IMG/VR virus record: IMGVR_UViG_3300021335_000038 | Span: 1 to 38,103 of that record | Length of the DNA: 38,103 bases | Strand: one strand, 5' to 3' | Source of the DNA: a virus | In this document: piece after piece, positions 5,726 through 12,760 of the stretch | Numbering within the stretch: position 1 is the stretch's first letter | How the letters are laid out: each line of letters begins with the position of its first letter | The notes under the pieces: generated by a model | Told to the model about the DNA's origin: nothing | Seen by the model: the letters and a program-made list of their open reading frames with translations, nothing else | Databases searched by the model: none | Made by a program: the position numbers and the translations under genes

Positions 5726-5768
5726 GAAATTTTTTTCACCGGGTCTCACGAAAAGTGTGACGAAGTTC

Positions 5769-5957
5769 TCAAAATTCATCATCGAAATATTCTTCGTCAC
5801 GATTTATTTCTTCAGCAATAGCTTGAAGCACAAGTTCATAGGCTTGCTCGTAACTAATATCAAAGCGAATCATTGCTTCCCTTGTAATTTCTTCTTCGGG
5901 TTCTCCCCACATTGCGAGGACTACGCTTTCAATATCGTGCTCTAAACTTAACATCAT
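5769..5957 (-). CDS. Small acidic protein
   Basis: 62 residues, very acidic (EEEITREAMIRFDIS, EEINRDEEYFDDEF) with a predicted all-helical pattern. ATG 5957 and ATG 5954 are both possible starts. It is the last gene of the leftward unit that begins at the MazG-like gene, one base after the stop of the preceding frame (5959). Between it and the next leftward gene lies the promoter at 5697-5725. No family recognised. Acidic small phage proteins often act as inhibitors or DNA mimics, but nothing here proves that. Confidence 0.6.
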   Translation of the reverse strand: MMLSLEHDIESVVLAMWGEPEEEITREAMIRFDISYEQAYELVLQAIAEEINRDEEYFDDEF

Positions 5958-5958
5958 A

Positions 5959-6078
5959 CTATCTTCTCATTCTAGCAATATCTTTCATATGCTCTTCGTC
6001 CACTATTGGGACGGCGTTACTTTTGTGCATGGTTCCGATACCTTTAACAAAGGTTCCAGTGTATTGTGGCGAGTCCAC
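5959..6078 (-). CDS. Short TMHKSNAVPI-motif protein, or C-terminal half of a frameshifted gene
   Basis: From GTG 6078 this frame encodes 39 residues: VDSPQYTGTFVKGIGTMHKS followed by NAVPIVDEEHMKDIARMRR. The GIGTMHKSNAVPI block is one that I recall at the C-terminus of small phage proteins, so the residues look genuinely coding. The frame is open further upstream to 6246, but those codons read as low-complexity out-of-frame sequence over the 6003-6236 gene. Either this is a separate gene with GGAG 13 bases upstream of GTG, or ribosomes shift frame from the 6003-6236 gene into it. Confidence 0.5.
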   Translation of the reverse strand: MDSPQYTGTFVKGIGTMHKSNAVPIVDEEHMKDIARMRR

Positions 6079-6236
6079 TCGAGCGGCAACTCCAACTGTG
6101 TCGGGCGCACTTCTGTACTGTACTGATTCTCGTCGATAAGGTTCTGGAGCGTTTGATCGAACTCCCTTGAAAGTTTGTCGAGTGCATCGAGTAGTCTTTT
6201 TCTTTCTGCCGCTTGTTGTGTGATTGATTGATCCAT
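6003..6236 (-). CDS. Small helical protein overlapping the TMHKSNAVPI frame
   Basis: 77 residues: MDQSITQQAAERKRLLDALD then KLSREFDQTLQNLIDENQYS, a convincing amphipathic helix, then TEVRPTQLELPLEW. After LEW the protein reads TRHNTLEPLLKVSEPCTKVT, which is less natural and overlaps the credible sequence of the other frame (5959-6078). This suggests that the functional product could be the helix plus the other frame's C-terminus. It begins 6 bases after the stop of the 6243-6392 gene. Function unknown. Confidence 0.55.
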   Translation of the reverse strand: MDQSITQQAAERKRLLDALDKLSREFDQTLQNLIDENQYSTEVRPTQLELPLEWTRHNTLEPLLKVSEPCTKVTPSQ

Positions 6237-6242
6237 TTATTA

Positions 6243-6392
6243 TCACCGTCCTTGGCCTCGGTACTTTTTATAAGACCGACGCTTGTTTTTATTCATAGAT
6301 GCTGTTTTGACCATAGAGTTCTTGCCACTCTGTGAGGTCTTCTTAATTTTTGGTACGTGAATTGCTTTTCCAAATACTGATCTTTTAGCCAT
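6243..6392 (-). CDS. Very basic small phage protein
   Basis: 49 residues from ATG 6392: MAKRSVFGKAIHVPKIKKTS, then a basic tail ending NKNKRRSYKKYRGQGR. The frame is open upstream to 6452, but those residues (YKTFTKQNIILTYY) fall inside the DUF3310 gene and look non-coding; ATG 6392 overlaps the stop of that gene (6385-6387), the usual coupling here. I recall the KRxSxKKYRGQG ending from marine cyanophage proteins. A nucleic-acid-binding role is plausible from charge alone. Confidence 0.72.
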   Translation of the reverse strand: MAKRSVFGKAIHVPKIKKTSQSGKNSMVKTASMNKNKRRSYKKYRGQGR

Positions 6393-6594
6393 CTTCTTCC
6401 ATCTCCAGTAATAGGTTAATATAATGTTTTGCTTTGTGAAGGTCTTGTACACCCCCTTTGTCCCTCCATCGAGAAACGTACTTGATGACGTTACCTTCGA
6501 TGTAAGGAATATTGTTTCTATGAATAAACTCTACTGGCTGAATAACAAACTCCAAGTAGTGGTTACCGCCAGCTTGCTCGTCAAATGCACTCAT
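6385..6594 (-). CDS. DUF3310 family protein
   Basis: 69 residues matching the DUF3310 pattern well: QAGGNHYLEFVIQPVEFIHR, then NNIPYIEGNVIKYVSRWRDK and GGVQDLHKAKHYINLLLEME. This short domain is very common in phages and is sometimes labelled a nucleotide-kinase-like protein, but its activity is not established to my knowledge. It lies directly downstream of the MazG-like gene, which overlaps it by four bases (6591-6594), consistent with a nucleotide-related function. Confidence 0.9.
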   Translation of the reverse strand: MSAFDEQAGGNHYLEFVIQPVEFIHRNNIPYIEGNVIKYVSRWRDKGGVQDLHKAKHYINLLLEMEEDG

Positions 6595-6986
6595 AGGTCG
6601 CCTTCTGCTCTGTTCTCGCTACGGAAGACTTCAAAGCCATTCGGGTAGCGTGCTTCTAGCTTTTCAATGTTTTCAAACATAATTTCGTCCAAGTTGTAGC
6701 CAAGTGCAGTAGCTGCATTTGCCAAATACCAAAGAATGTCTCCGAGTTCACGTTTCATATGGTATCGTTCTTTACGATTGAACTCCTTACCTTGAAAGAC
6801 ACACTTTTTTACAATCTCTGAGAACTCTCCGTTCTCGCTTGACATACCAATTGCTGCAGTAAGCAACAGAGGTATATTTACCATCTCGTGTAGCTCTGCT
6901 GTAACTTCTGCAAACTCACCAATAGCCTTTGATGGTTCACTAGTTACGCTGTACACGAAACTTTGATAATCATTTAATTCTGACAT
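6591..6986 (-). CDS. MazG-like nucleotide pyrophosphohydrolase
   Basis: 131 residues of the all-alpha NTP-pyrophosphatase type. The metal-binding pattern is visible as SSENGEFSEIVKK (E-x-x-E) and, after a helix, KRELGDILWYLAN (E-x-x-D). Members hydrolyse (d)NTPs, and in marine phages they are thought either to clean the nucleotide pool or to lower (p)ppGpp so that the host stays in a growth state; which substrate applies here cannot be read from sequence. It is the first gene of a leftward unit under the promoter at 7014-7042 and overlaps the DUF3310 gene. Confidence 0.85.
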   Translation of the reverse strand: MSELNDYQSFVYSVTSEPSKAIGEFAEVTAELHEMVNIPLLLTAAIGMSSENGEFSEIVKKCVFQGKEFNRKERYHMKRELGDILWYLANAATALGYNLDEIMFENIEKLEARYPNGFEVFRSENRAEGDL

Positions 6987-7013
6987 TTGTTACTCCTCTC
7001 ATTTACAGGAACT

Positions 7014-7042
7014 ATTATAATAGATGTGGGTTAAGAAGTCAA
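7014..7042 (-). promoter_or_regulatory. Sigma70-like promoter, leftward arm of divergent pair
   Basis: Reading leftward, TTGACT (7042-7037), 17 bases, TATAAT (7019-7014), preceded by AAAAAAGTTC. It starts the MazG-like unit. Its -35 box lies 38 bases from the -35 box of the opposite promoter, so the two polymerases would bind back to back. Confidence 0.88.
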
Positions 7043-7068
7043 GAACTTTTTTGCGGTTGAACCTACGC

Positions 7069-7109
7069 AAAAATAATTCTTGACGTCGTTAGGTGGTCGA
7101 TGATATAAT
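7069..7109 (+). promoter_or_regulatory. Sigma70-like promoter, rightward arm of divergent pair
   Basis: AAAAATAATTC then TTGACG (7080-7085), 18 bases, TATAAT (7104-7109). The A-rich lead is shared with six other rightward promoters. It drives hsp20 with a leader of about 95 bases that includes CTGTG/CACAG complementarity and a TTTTCCACA sequence (7132-7140) matching the DnaA-box consensus TTWTNCACA. Confidence 0.88.
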
Positions 7110-7211
7110 ATTCTCTGTGAGTCGAGCTGGATTTTCCACAGATTCACATTCAACCCGTTAACTATAACGCTTCCGAAAGGGGCAATCAATCTTACTGAAA
7201 AGGAGAAAGAT

Positions 7212-7601
7212 ATGACATCTAAACTAGATTTGGAGAAGTTCTTTGTGGGCTTCGATAATTTTTATAACCATCCATTAATGCACCAGAAACTAGACTATCC
7301 TCGCTACAATATTGGTAAAGTAGTCGAAGGATACTCACTTATGCTAGCACTGCCTGGCTGGACCACAGAGGCTATTAGCGTCCAACTTCACAATGGTGAG
7401 CTCACCGTGAAAGGAGTCAAGCAAGACTCAGAAACAGACATTGAGTGGTTGCATAAAGGTATTTCTGGAAAAGCATTTGAGAAAGTTTTCAAAGTAGATA
7501 CTGCATTAGAAGTAACGAAAGCAAGACTTGAACATGGAATGCTTCATATTAGTTTGGAGTATACGCCCTCTAGCAAGCCTGTGACTATTCCTGTGGAGTA
7601 G
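7212..7601 (+). CDS. Small heat-shock protein, Hsp20 / alpha-crystallin
   Basis: 129 residues. After a 35-residue N-terminal arm the alpha-crystallin domain runs from about PRYNIGKVVEGYSLMLALPG to GMLHISLEYTP, with the usual A-x-L-x-x-G-x-L-H-I motif (ARLEHGMLHIS) near the end. Such ATP-independent chaperones hold unfolding proteins in the cytoplasm; phage versions are frequent in marine myoviruses and are thought to assist virion protein folding. Start chosen at ATG 7212 behind a strong AAGGAGAAAG site. It is the first rightward gene, under the divergent promoter. Confidence 0.9.
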   Translation: MTSKLDLEKFFVGFDNFYNHPLMHQKLDYPRYNIGKVVEGYSLMLALPGWTTEAISVQLHNGELTVKGVKQDSETDIEWLHKGISGKAFEKVFKVDTALEVTKARLEHGMLHISLEYTPSSKPVTIPVE

Positions 7602-7616
7602 TTAAGAGGATCTAAA

Positions 7617-7880
7617 ATGAAAGATTTTCGCTGGCAAATTCTAGTAACTTTTATGTTACTAGCTACTGCTGTTTATTCAGCAGATGCGAAAGAGGTCGAA
7701 GAGGTAAAAGTAGTTGGAACGTACTTTGAGAAGCTTGGTGAAGGTGTGAGTGAGTATTATCTTCGCGCCGGGCTTACTAATGTATTTTTAAAGCACGAGT
7801 ACAACCCTGAGAAGGACGAATGGGAATACGTTCGTCCTGGCCGTAATCGACGAGAAAAGAAAGATAAAGATAAGCAGTAA
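7617..7880 (+). CDS. Small secreted protein
   Basis: 87 residues. The N-terminus MKDFRWQILVTFMLLATAVY followed by SADA is a good signal peptide, with cleavage probably after ADA. The mature part opens KEVEEVKVVGTYFEKLGEG, has YYLRAGLTNVFLKHEYNPEK and ends in a lysine/arginine-rich tail (RREKKDKDKQ). AGAGGATCTAAA upstream provides the ribosome-binding site. It is co-transcribed with hsp20 and closed by an intrinsic terminator eight bases after its stop. No family recognised; a periplasmic product from an early-type unit is unusual. Confidence 0.7.
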   Translation: MKDFRWQILVTFMLLATAVYSADAKEVEEVKVVGTYFEKLGEGVSEYYLRAGLTNVFLKHEYNPEKDEWEYVRPGRNRREKKDKDKQ

Positions 7881-7887
7881 TGCAAGT

Positions 7888-7910
7888 GCGGGGGGCAACC
7901 CCCGCTTTTT
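7888..7910 (+). terminator. Intrinsic terminator
   Basis: GCGGGGG-GCAA-CCCCCGC, a perfect 7-bp G+C stem with a GNRA tetraloop, followed directly by TTTTT. It ends the hsp20 unit; the lysozyme gene begins 12 bases later with no sigma70-like promoter between. Confidence 0.92.
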
Positions 7911-7921
7911 AAGGAATAATA

Positions 7922-8365
7922 ATGAACAGAGAAGCAGTATTTGAAACATTAAAAGTTGACGAAGGAGTTGTCTATGAAATCTACAACGACCACCTTGGAT
8001 ATGCGACGTTCGGAGTCGGGCACTTGGTACTTGAGTCAGACCCTGAGTTTGGACAGCCCCTCGGAACACCGGTTTCTGAAGAGAGGGTTCGTGAATGCTT
8101 TGAACGCGATCTCGATACAGCAATCAACGAATGCTCTATATTATACAAGGACAGCTGGGAAGGTTTTCCCGACGAGGTCCAGCAGATATTGGTCAACATG
8201 ATGTTTAATATGGGCCGTACTCGTCTTAGTAAGTTTAAAAACTTCAAAGTTGCGCTAGAAGACCACTCTTGGGCTCGCGCAGCAGTAGAAGGCCGGGATA
8301 GTTTATGGCATCGCCAAGTAACTAACCGAGCAGAAAGATTAATGGTGCGTTTGGAAGCAGTTTAA
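7922..8365 (+). CDS. T4-type lysozyme endolysin (GH24)
   Basis: 147 residues. The GH24 catalytic triad is in place: Glu14 (KVDEGV), Asp23 (IYNDHLGYATFG) and Thr29, with the same 9- and 6-residue spacing as T4 lysozyme Glu11-Asp20-Thr26. GVGHL, NMMFNMG and the C-terminal W-x-x-QVTNRAERL are also family hallmarks. It cleaves the N-acetylmuramic acid to N-acetylglucosamine bond of peptidoglycan. No signal peptide is present, so release to the periplasm should depend on a holin. It lies immediately after a strong terminator, away from the candidate spanin genes on the other strand. ATG 7922 follows AAGGAATA. Confidence 0.92.
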   Translation: MNREAVFETLKVDEGVVYEIYNDHLGYATFGVGHLVLESDPEFGQPLGTPVSEERVRECFERDLDTAINECSILYKDSWEGFPDEVQQILVNMMFNMGRTRLSKFKNFKVALEDHSWARAAVEGRDSLWHRQVTNRAERLMVRLEAV

Positions 8366-8970
8366 TGATAATACCCCCTTATTACAAAGGAGCGCACGCT
8401 ATAGTAGCCGCTCCAGGCCCTTCTTTAACAGAAGAAGTAGTAGAGCAACTAAGGGCTGTAAAAGACAGATACGCTATAATCGGAGTAGGGGATGCGTACC
8501 GTAGAATAGATTTTTTAGATGAGCTATATGCTTGCGATGCTAAATGGTGGAAAGTACACGGCCCAAGGATTCACGAATTAAAACCCACTTTTAGGTCTTG
8601 GTGCTACGATGAAGAAGGCATAAAATGGGGAGCAATAAAGGTAGAGGGAAGAACTGGAGCAGGGTTTTCTACCGATAATAGTAAAATACATTTTGGTTCT
8701 AATTCAGGTTATCAGACTTTAAACTTATGCTACCACTGGGGCTTTTCGAAAATTCTATTAGTAGGTTTTAATATGAGGCAGGTTGGGGGTAAGACACACT
8801 TCTTTGAAGGTAGAGACGCTTCTTTATCCACCCTCAGCCCTTATAATAAGTTTGTACAAGCTTTTAACAGTATTCAAAAAGATATAGCTGCTAAAATAGT
8901 TAATTGCACACCAGATTCCGCCCTTACAGTTTTTGATAAAAGCGATTTAGAAAAAGAGTTAAATTTATGA
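8365..8970 (+). CDS. DUF115 / sialyltransferase-like sugar transferase
   Basis: 201 residues. The N-terminal HAIVAAPGPSLTEEVVEQL motif, a nucleotide-binding-like loop followed by a helix, and the later GSNSGYQTLNLCYHWGFSKI and LLVGFNMRQVGG blocks are typical of the MAF-flag10/DUF115 and GT42-type sialyltransferase folds found in phages and often annotated as norphogenetic protein. The likely role is moving a sugar to the phage particle or host surface; donor and acceptor cannot be told. It starts where the lysozyme stops (base 8365 is shared) and overlaps the next glycosyltransferase by four bases. ATA- and AGA-rich codon use differs from that of hsp20 and lysozyme nearby. Confidence 0.7.
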   Translation: MIIPPYYKGAHAIVAAPGPSLTEEVVEQLRAVKDRYAIIGVGDAYRRIDFLDELYACDAKWWKVHGPRIHELKPTFRSWCYDEEGIKWGAIKVEGRTGAGFSTDNSKIHFGSNSGYQTLNLCYHWGFSKILLVGFNMRQVGGKTHFFEGRDASLSTLSPYNKFVQAFNSIQKDIAAKIVNCTPDSALTVFDKSDLEKELNL

Positions 8971-9662
8971 TTGATATAGTATGCTTTAAATGGGGCGACA
9001 AGTATAGTTCTGAATACGTTAATAAACTATATAATGCAGTAAAAAGAAATGTTACTGTCCCCCATAATTTTATTTGTTACACAGAAGACCCTACAGGAGT
9101 TGAGTGCGAGACAAGAGAATTTCTTGTAGACTTGCCCTACTGGTGGTACATTATAGGTCTTACAAATCCTCAACACAACCATTCTGAAAAAACAATTTAT
9201 ATGGATCTTGATACCATCATAACAGGAAATATAGATCATATAGTCTCCCTAGACGTTCCGTTTGCAACAATTAGTGATTTTTTCTCCCCTAAAGGCTTAC
9301 AGACCGCTTATATAATGTGGAATAAAGAAGTCGGCAGTAAGATATGGGACTTTTTTAATTCAAAATACTCCTCTAATGAATATGATACTCTAGGTTGCTG
9401 GGGAACTGGAGGCACCAATCAGTTTTTAGAAGAGTGTTTTGGTATCGTAAGATTGAATAAAAATAAAAAAGCGGGCATATCTGAAGTAGAGGTCAACCGA
9501 CTACAGAACCACTTCCCTTCCCAGTGTGTAAGCTATAAAGCTCAAATAGTAAAAAATAGATGGCAAGTTCTTCCTGATGATGTAAGGATGGTGTTTTTTC
9601 ACGGAAATCCTCCTCCTCACGAAGTAAGAGACTTAATCTGGATGAAAGATAATTGGATATGA
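8967..9662 (+). CDS. Glycosyltransferase, GT8-like
   Basis: 231 residues. The N-terminus MIDIVCFKWGDKYSSEYVNK starts a Rossmann-type GT-A fold, and the metal-binding D-x-D is seen in TIYMDLDTIITGNID (residues about 76-90). Later WGTGGTNQFLEE and VFFHGNPPPHEV resemble the acceptor-side and C-terminal H-x-G motifs of GT8-type enzymes. It should transfer a hexose from a nucleotide sugar. It overlaps both neighbouring transferase genes by four bases, so the three are made from one message. Donor and acceptor unknown. Confidence 0.78.
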   Translation: MIDIVCFKWGDKYSSEYVNKLYNAVKRNVTVPHNFICYTEDPTGVECETREFLVDLPYWWYIIGLTNPQHNHSEKTIYMDLDTIITGNIDHIVSLDVPFATISDFFSPKGLQTAYIMWNKEVGSKIWDFFNSKYSSNEYDTLGCWGTGGTNQFLEECFGIVRLNKNKKAGISEVEVNRLQNHFPSQCVSYKAQIVKNRWQVLPDDVRMVFFHGNPPPHEVRDLIWMKDNWI

Positions 9663-10480
9663 AAATTGTAACAAGTGCTACACCAGAATTTTTACCCGGA
9701 GTAACAGCTCTCAGAAATAGTATAGAAGCTAACTTTCCAGAAGGAGAGTTGCACTGCTTCTTTTATAGTAAAGGTCAGACAGACTTCGAACTTCCAGAAA
9801 GAGTGAGTTATATACACGAAGCCCCGCATTATGGCGTTCTTACAGATAACGGTAAGACTTTTAGACATGGACTTCCTCTAGGCCCTGATATGTACGCAAG
9901 AATACTTATACCTAAATATTTTACTGGTAGAGTATTTTATGTGGATGCGGATTGCTTAGTATTAAACAGCCTAAAAGAAGCGTGGGAATTAGATATGGGA
10001 AACCACTATAGTGCTTGCGTATATAGACCCGATATAGGGTGGCATGGAGGAAACCGTCATGATGATATGGCTAGTGGAACTTTTTTATGTGATTGCGAAA
10101 AGTGGAACGAAAAGGACTTAACTAAAGAGATGTATGTAGTTATGGACTTACACAATAAGCGTCAGTTAAGTGGAAGAAAGTTTGGCTTGAATGTAGAAAG
10201 TGTTTTAAGTTACGTTCACGATGGAAATTTCTACCATTTAGACCCCGGATATCAAAACCTTACCTACTATAATAGCTTAATACAGTCCGATAAGATAGCA
10301 CACTTCGCAGGCCCTAAGCCTTGGTTGATAGAAAAACATGACCTTAAAGCACATAAAGCAAACTACCACGACTTGTGGGATGCCTATTATTCAAACGATA
10401 TTGTAACAGCAAAACAAATTCAAAATAACCTACCTTCTATCAGAAAAAGAAATCAATTTGATAGAAACAGCAAGTATTAA
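9659..10480 (+). CDS. Glycosyltransferase family 8
   Basis: 273 residues from ATG 9659 (ATGA overlap with the upstream stop; an upstream TTG at 9653 is less likely). GT8 features are clear: the pair of motifs PDMYARILIPKYF and VFYVDADCLVLNSL with the D-A-D metal site at about residues 98-100, and IAHFAGPKPW near the C-terminus, the H-x-x-G-x-x-KPW signature. It uses a UDP-sugar to make a glycoside. With the preceding gene this makes two GT8-like enzymes in tandem, suggesting successive sugar additions to one glycan on virion or host surface. Confidence 0.85.
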   Translation: MKIVTSATPEFLPGVTALRNSIEANFPEGELHCFFYSKGQTDFELPERVSYIHEAPHYGVLTDNGKTFRHGLPLGPDMYARILIPKYFTGRVFYVDADCLVLNSLKEAWELDMGNHYSACVYRPDIGWHGGNRHDDMASGTFLCDCEKWNEKDLTKEMYVVMDLHNKRQLSGRKFGLNVESVLSYVHDGNFYHLDPGYQNLTYYNSLIQSDKIAHFAGPKPWLIEKHDLKAHKANYHDLWDAYYSNDIVTAKQIQNNLPSIRKRNQFDRNSKY

Positions 10481-10494
10481 AAAGGAGATAAAGA

Positions 10495-11412
10495 ATGAAA
10501 ATTTTAATAACTGGAGGAGCAGGCTTTATTGGTCGCTACACAGTAGAGGAATGTTTGGCAAGAGGGCACGAGCCTTTTATTTTTGATCATTATGATCGTA
10601 AAGAAGACTACCCCTGCCCCGTTATACTCGGAGATGTTCGGGATGATGCTGCAGTTACCGAAGCTATGGCTCACGCAGACGCTTGGATACACCTAGCTGC
10701 TGTACTAGGAACCCAAGAAACCGTATTCAATCCGCGCCCCGCTGCTCAATCTAACCTTATGGGTGGATTGAATATGCTAGAGGCAGCGGCACAGTATAAC
10801 TTGCCGGGTACCTATATTGGTGTCGGCAACTACTGGATGAACAATACGTACTCTATTACTAAAACAATGATTGAACGATTCATTGATATGTATAATCGTG
10901 ATCGAGACACTCGTGTTAACATTGTAAGAGCAATGAATGCATACGGACCTCGCCAGAGACCCGTTGCTCCTTGGGGCTGTAGTAAAGTTCGTAAAATTAC
11001 TCCTTCCTTCGCTTGTAGAGCATTATCAGGTATGGATGTAGAGGTTTACGGAGATGGACAGCAAGTATCAGATATGTGTTGGGTAGGTGACGTAGCCAAA
11101 GCTTTAGTAGTTGCTACAGAAAAAGCCGCTAAAGGAATAATATTCCCAGAACCTGTAGAAGTAGGCCCTGAGATTAATAGTACCGTTCAAGAAGTAGCTG
11201 AAATGATAGTAGGCTTGGCAGGTACTGATGCTAAATTAGTAAATTTACCGATGAGACCAGGAGAAATTGCTGGTTCAACTGTCGCTGCTGATGTTTCTAC
11301 ACTGAGACACGTTGATATGTCTCCTGAGGAGTTAATGCCTTTGGAAAGAGGTATGAAAATAACGATGGAACATTTTAGAGAGTTAGTAGACGAATATAAC
11401 GATACCCTATGA
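10495..11412 (+). CDS. NAD-dependent sugar epimerase/dehydratase
   Basis: 305 residues, an extended short-chain dehydrogenase. NAD-binding GGAGFIG lies at residues 7-13, the GDVRD block at about 46-50, and the catalytic pair is Tyr119 and Lys123 (NTYSITK). MNAYGPRQRP and the VEVYGDGQQVSDMCWVGDVA segment are typical of nucleotide-sugar epimerases and dehydratases. The enzyme would make the activated sugar used by the three transferases just upstream. Strong AAGGAGATAAAG ribosome-binding site, 14-base gap from the GT8 gene. The precise substrate cannot be read from sequence. Confidence 0.87.
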   Translation: MKILITGGAGFIGRYTVEECLARGHEPFIFDHYDRKEDYPCPVILGDVRDDAAVTEAMAHADAWIHLAAVLGTQETVFNPRPAAQSNLMGGLNMLEAAAQYNLPGTYIGVGNYWMNNTYSITKTMIERFIDMYNRDRDTRVNIVRAMNAYGPRQRPVAPWGCSKVRKITPSFACRALSGMDVEVYGDGQQVSDMCWVGDVAKALVVATEKAAKGIIFPEPVEVGPEINSTVQEVAEMIVGLAGTDAKLVNLPMRPGEIAGSTVAADVSTLRHVDMSPEELMPLERGMKITMEHFRELVDEYNDTL

Positions 11413-11413
11413 C

Positions 11414-11454
11414 AAAAAATAATTCTTGACAAATTTTTCGATTGGTCTCATAAT
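11414..11454 (+). promoter_or_regulatory. Sigma70-like promoter for the auxiliary-metabolism operon
   Basis: AAAAAATAATTC, TTGACA (11426-11431), 17 bases, CATAAT (11449-11454), starting two bases after the epimerase stop. It should drive 11478-15043. The message start would fall just ahead of ATG 11478, giving a short leader. Confidence 0.87.
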
Positions 11455-11477
11455 AGATGCTTCAATGGAGACCTTAT

Positions 11478-12074
11478 ATGAATCTTTTTTACTTAGATAG
11501 TGACCTCGACAAATGTGCAGAAGCGCACGTTGACAAGCATATTGTAAAAATGCCTCTCGAGGTTGCACAGATTTTATGCACGACCATTTGGATTGACACG
11601 CATCTGGGGTTTATTCCTCGCGAGTTGAATAAAGAAGAACGTGACCATCTAAATGAGCTAAAGAAAGAGATCAAACATCTTCCACCAGAGGAGAGACCCC
11701 TAACCCCATATTTACCTATGATGTATAACCATCCTTGCACAATATGGGCACGATCATCACTAGATAATCACGAATGGACGCATTGCTATGGTAATGCCCT
11801 AGGAGAAGAATACCGTTATCGCTATGGAAAGCAACACAAGTCAGTTACAGTTATCAACAACTTACCCGACCCAGTCAATCTTGAACGAGTGGGGTTCACC
11901 ACGTTTGGACTTGCGATGCCTGACATACTCAAAGACTATGACAATCCAATACAGTCTTATCGTGACTATTATCATCTTGACAAGGCTACTTTCGCCAGTT
12001 GGAGTGGTAGACCAACTCCCGATTGGTGGGATGAGTCTCTTGCTGACTATGAACAAAGGATCACAGCGAAATGA
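11478..12074 (+). CDS. Conserved phage protein, His-rich (MNLFYLD...DKHIVKM family)
   Basis: 198 residues from ATG 11478 (an ATG 21 bases upstream lies too close to the predicted transcription start). It opens MNLFYLDSDLDKCAEAHVDK followed by HIVKMPLEVAQ, later MMYNHPCTIWARSSLDNHEW, GEEYRYRYGKQHKS and a PDWWDESLADYE end. The conserved His, Cys and Trp residues suggest a metal-binding enzyme or nuclease. I recall this family in cyanophages and other marine phages, always annotated as hypothetical. It overlaps thyX by four bases, so a link to nucleotide metabolism or DNA repair is possible. Function unknown. Confidence 0.78.
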   Translation: MNLFYLDSDLDKCAEAHVDKHIVKMPLEVAQILCTTIWIDTHLGFIPRELNKEERDHLNELKKEIKHLPPEERPLTPYLPMMYNHPCTIWARSSLDNHEWTHCYGNALGEEYRYRYGKQHKSVTVINNLPDPVNLERVGFTTFGLAMPDILKDYDNPIQSYRDYYHLDKATFASWSGRPTPDWWDESLADYEQRITAK

Positions 12075-12760
12075 GTAAGGTAAGTTTAGTTGGCTTAACA
12101 AAGCCGAATGCTATGACTGGATGTAGTACGGCTGAAGAGCTAGTCGCATATGCGGCTAGAGTAAGCAATCCAGAAAATCAAAATCACCACGAAAGCGCAC
12201 CACGATTGCTTCGATACCTTATCAAGCACGGTCACTGGTCGCCCTTTGAGATGGTGAGTATTACTATGGAGATAGTAACAACTCGAGATATTGCTAGACA
12301 AATACTACGACACCGTAGTTTTAGCTTTCAAGAGTTTAGTCAGAGATACGCAGTACAGGGAAACTTTGTTCGTCGTGAAGCTCGACTACAAGACCCAAAG
12401 AACCGCCAGAACAGCATTGAGCTAGACGAGACGGAAGACTTTGGAAAGGGCGGTAATAAGTCTCCTCACGAGAGACTATATGAAGACTGGAGTATGAAAC
12501 AGGCTCAAGTAATCGAAGCATCAAAAAATGCTTACGAGTGGGCTCTGAATAATGGTATTGCCAAAGAGCAGGCCAGAGCTGTACTACCAGAAGGCAACAC
12601 AGAGTCAACCTTGTATATGAGTGGTACTCTTCGTTCGTGGATTCATTATTGCGAACTTCGTCGCGGACACGGCACACAAAAAGAGCATATGGTAGTGGCT
12701 GACCAGTGTTGGGACATTATAACACAACACTTTCCCGATGTAGCGGAGGCACTAGAATGA
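12071..12760 (+). CDS. thyX: Flavin-dependent thymidylate synthase
   Basis: 229 residues. The ThyX signature R-H-R-x(7)-S-x-R is present in full as [15 protein letters not shown] (residues about 77-91), with [10 protein letters not shown] and HGHWSPFEM before it and [20 protein letters not shown] and [10 protein letters not shown] after it. The enzyme methylates dUMP to dTMP using FAD, NADPH and methylene-tetrahydrofolate, and supplies thymidine for phage DNA synthesis. It acts as a tetramer in the cytoplasm. It overlaps both neighbours by four bases (ATGA), so it is translated together with the isocitrate lyase gene downstream. Confidence 0.95.
   Translation: MSKVSLVGLTKPNAMTGCSTAEELVAYAARVSNPENQNHHESAPRLLRYLIKHGHWSPFEMVSITMEIVTTRDIARQILRHRSFSFQEFSQRYAVQGNFVRREARLQDPKNRQNSIELDETEDFGKGGNKSPHERLYEDWSMKQAQVIEASKNAYEWALNNGIAKEQARAVLPEGNTESTLYMSGTLRSWIHYCELRRGHGTQKEHMVVADQCWDIITQHFPDVAEALE

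Noticed and set aside
6243-6452. Longer form of the basic protein starting at 6452
   Set aside because: The first 20 codons are antiphase to the well-supported DUF3310 gene; ATG 6392 gives the family-like MAKRSVFGKA start.
12706-12756. Extended N-terminus of isocitrate lyase upstream of ATG 12757
   Set aside because: These codons lie in the end of thyX in another frame, and residues look non-coding; ATG 12757 has the normal four-base overlap.
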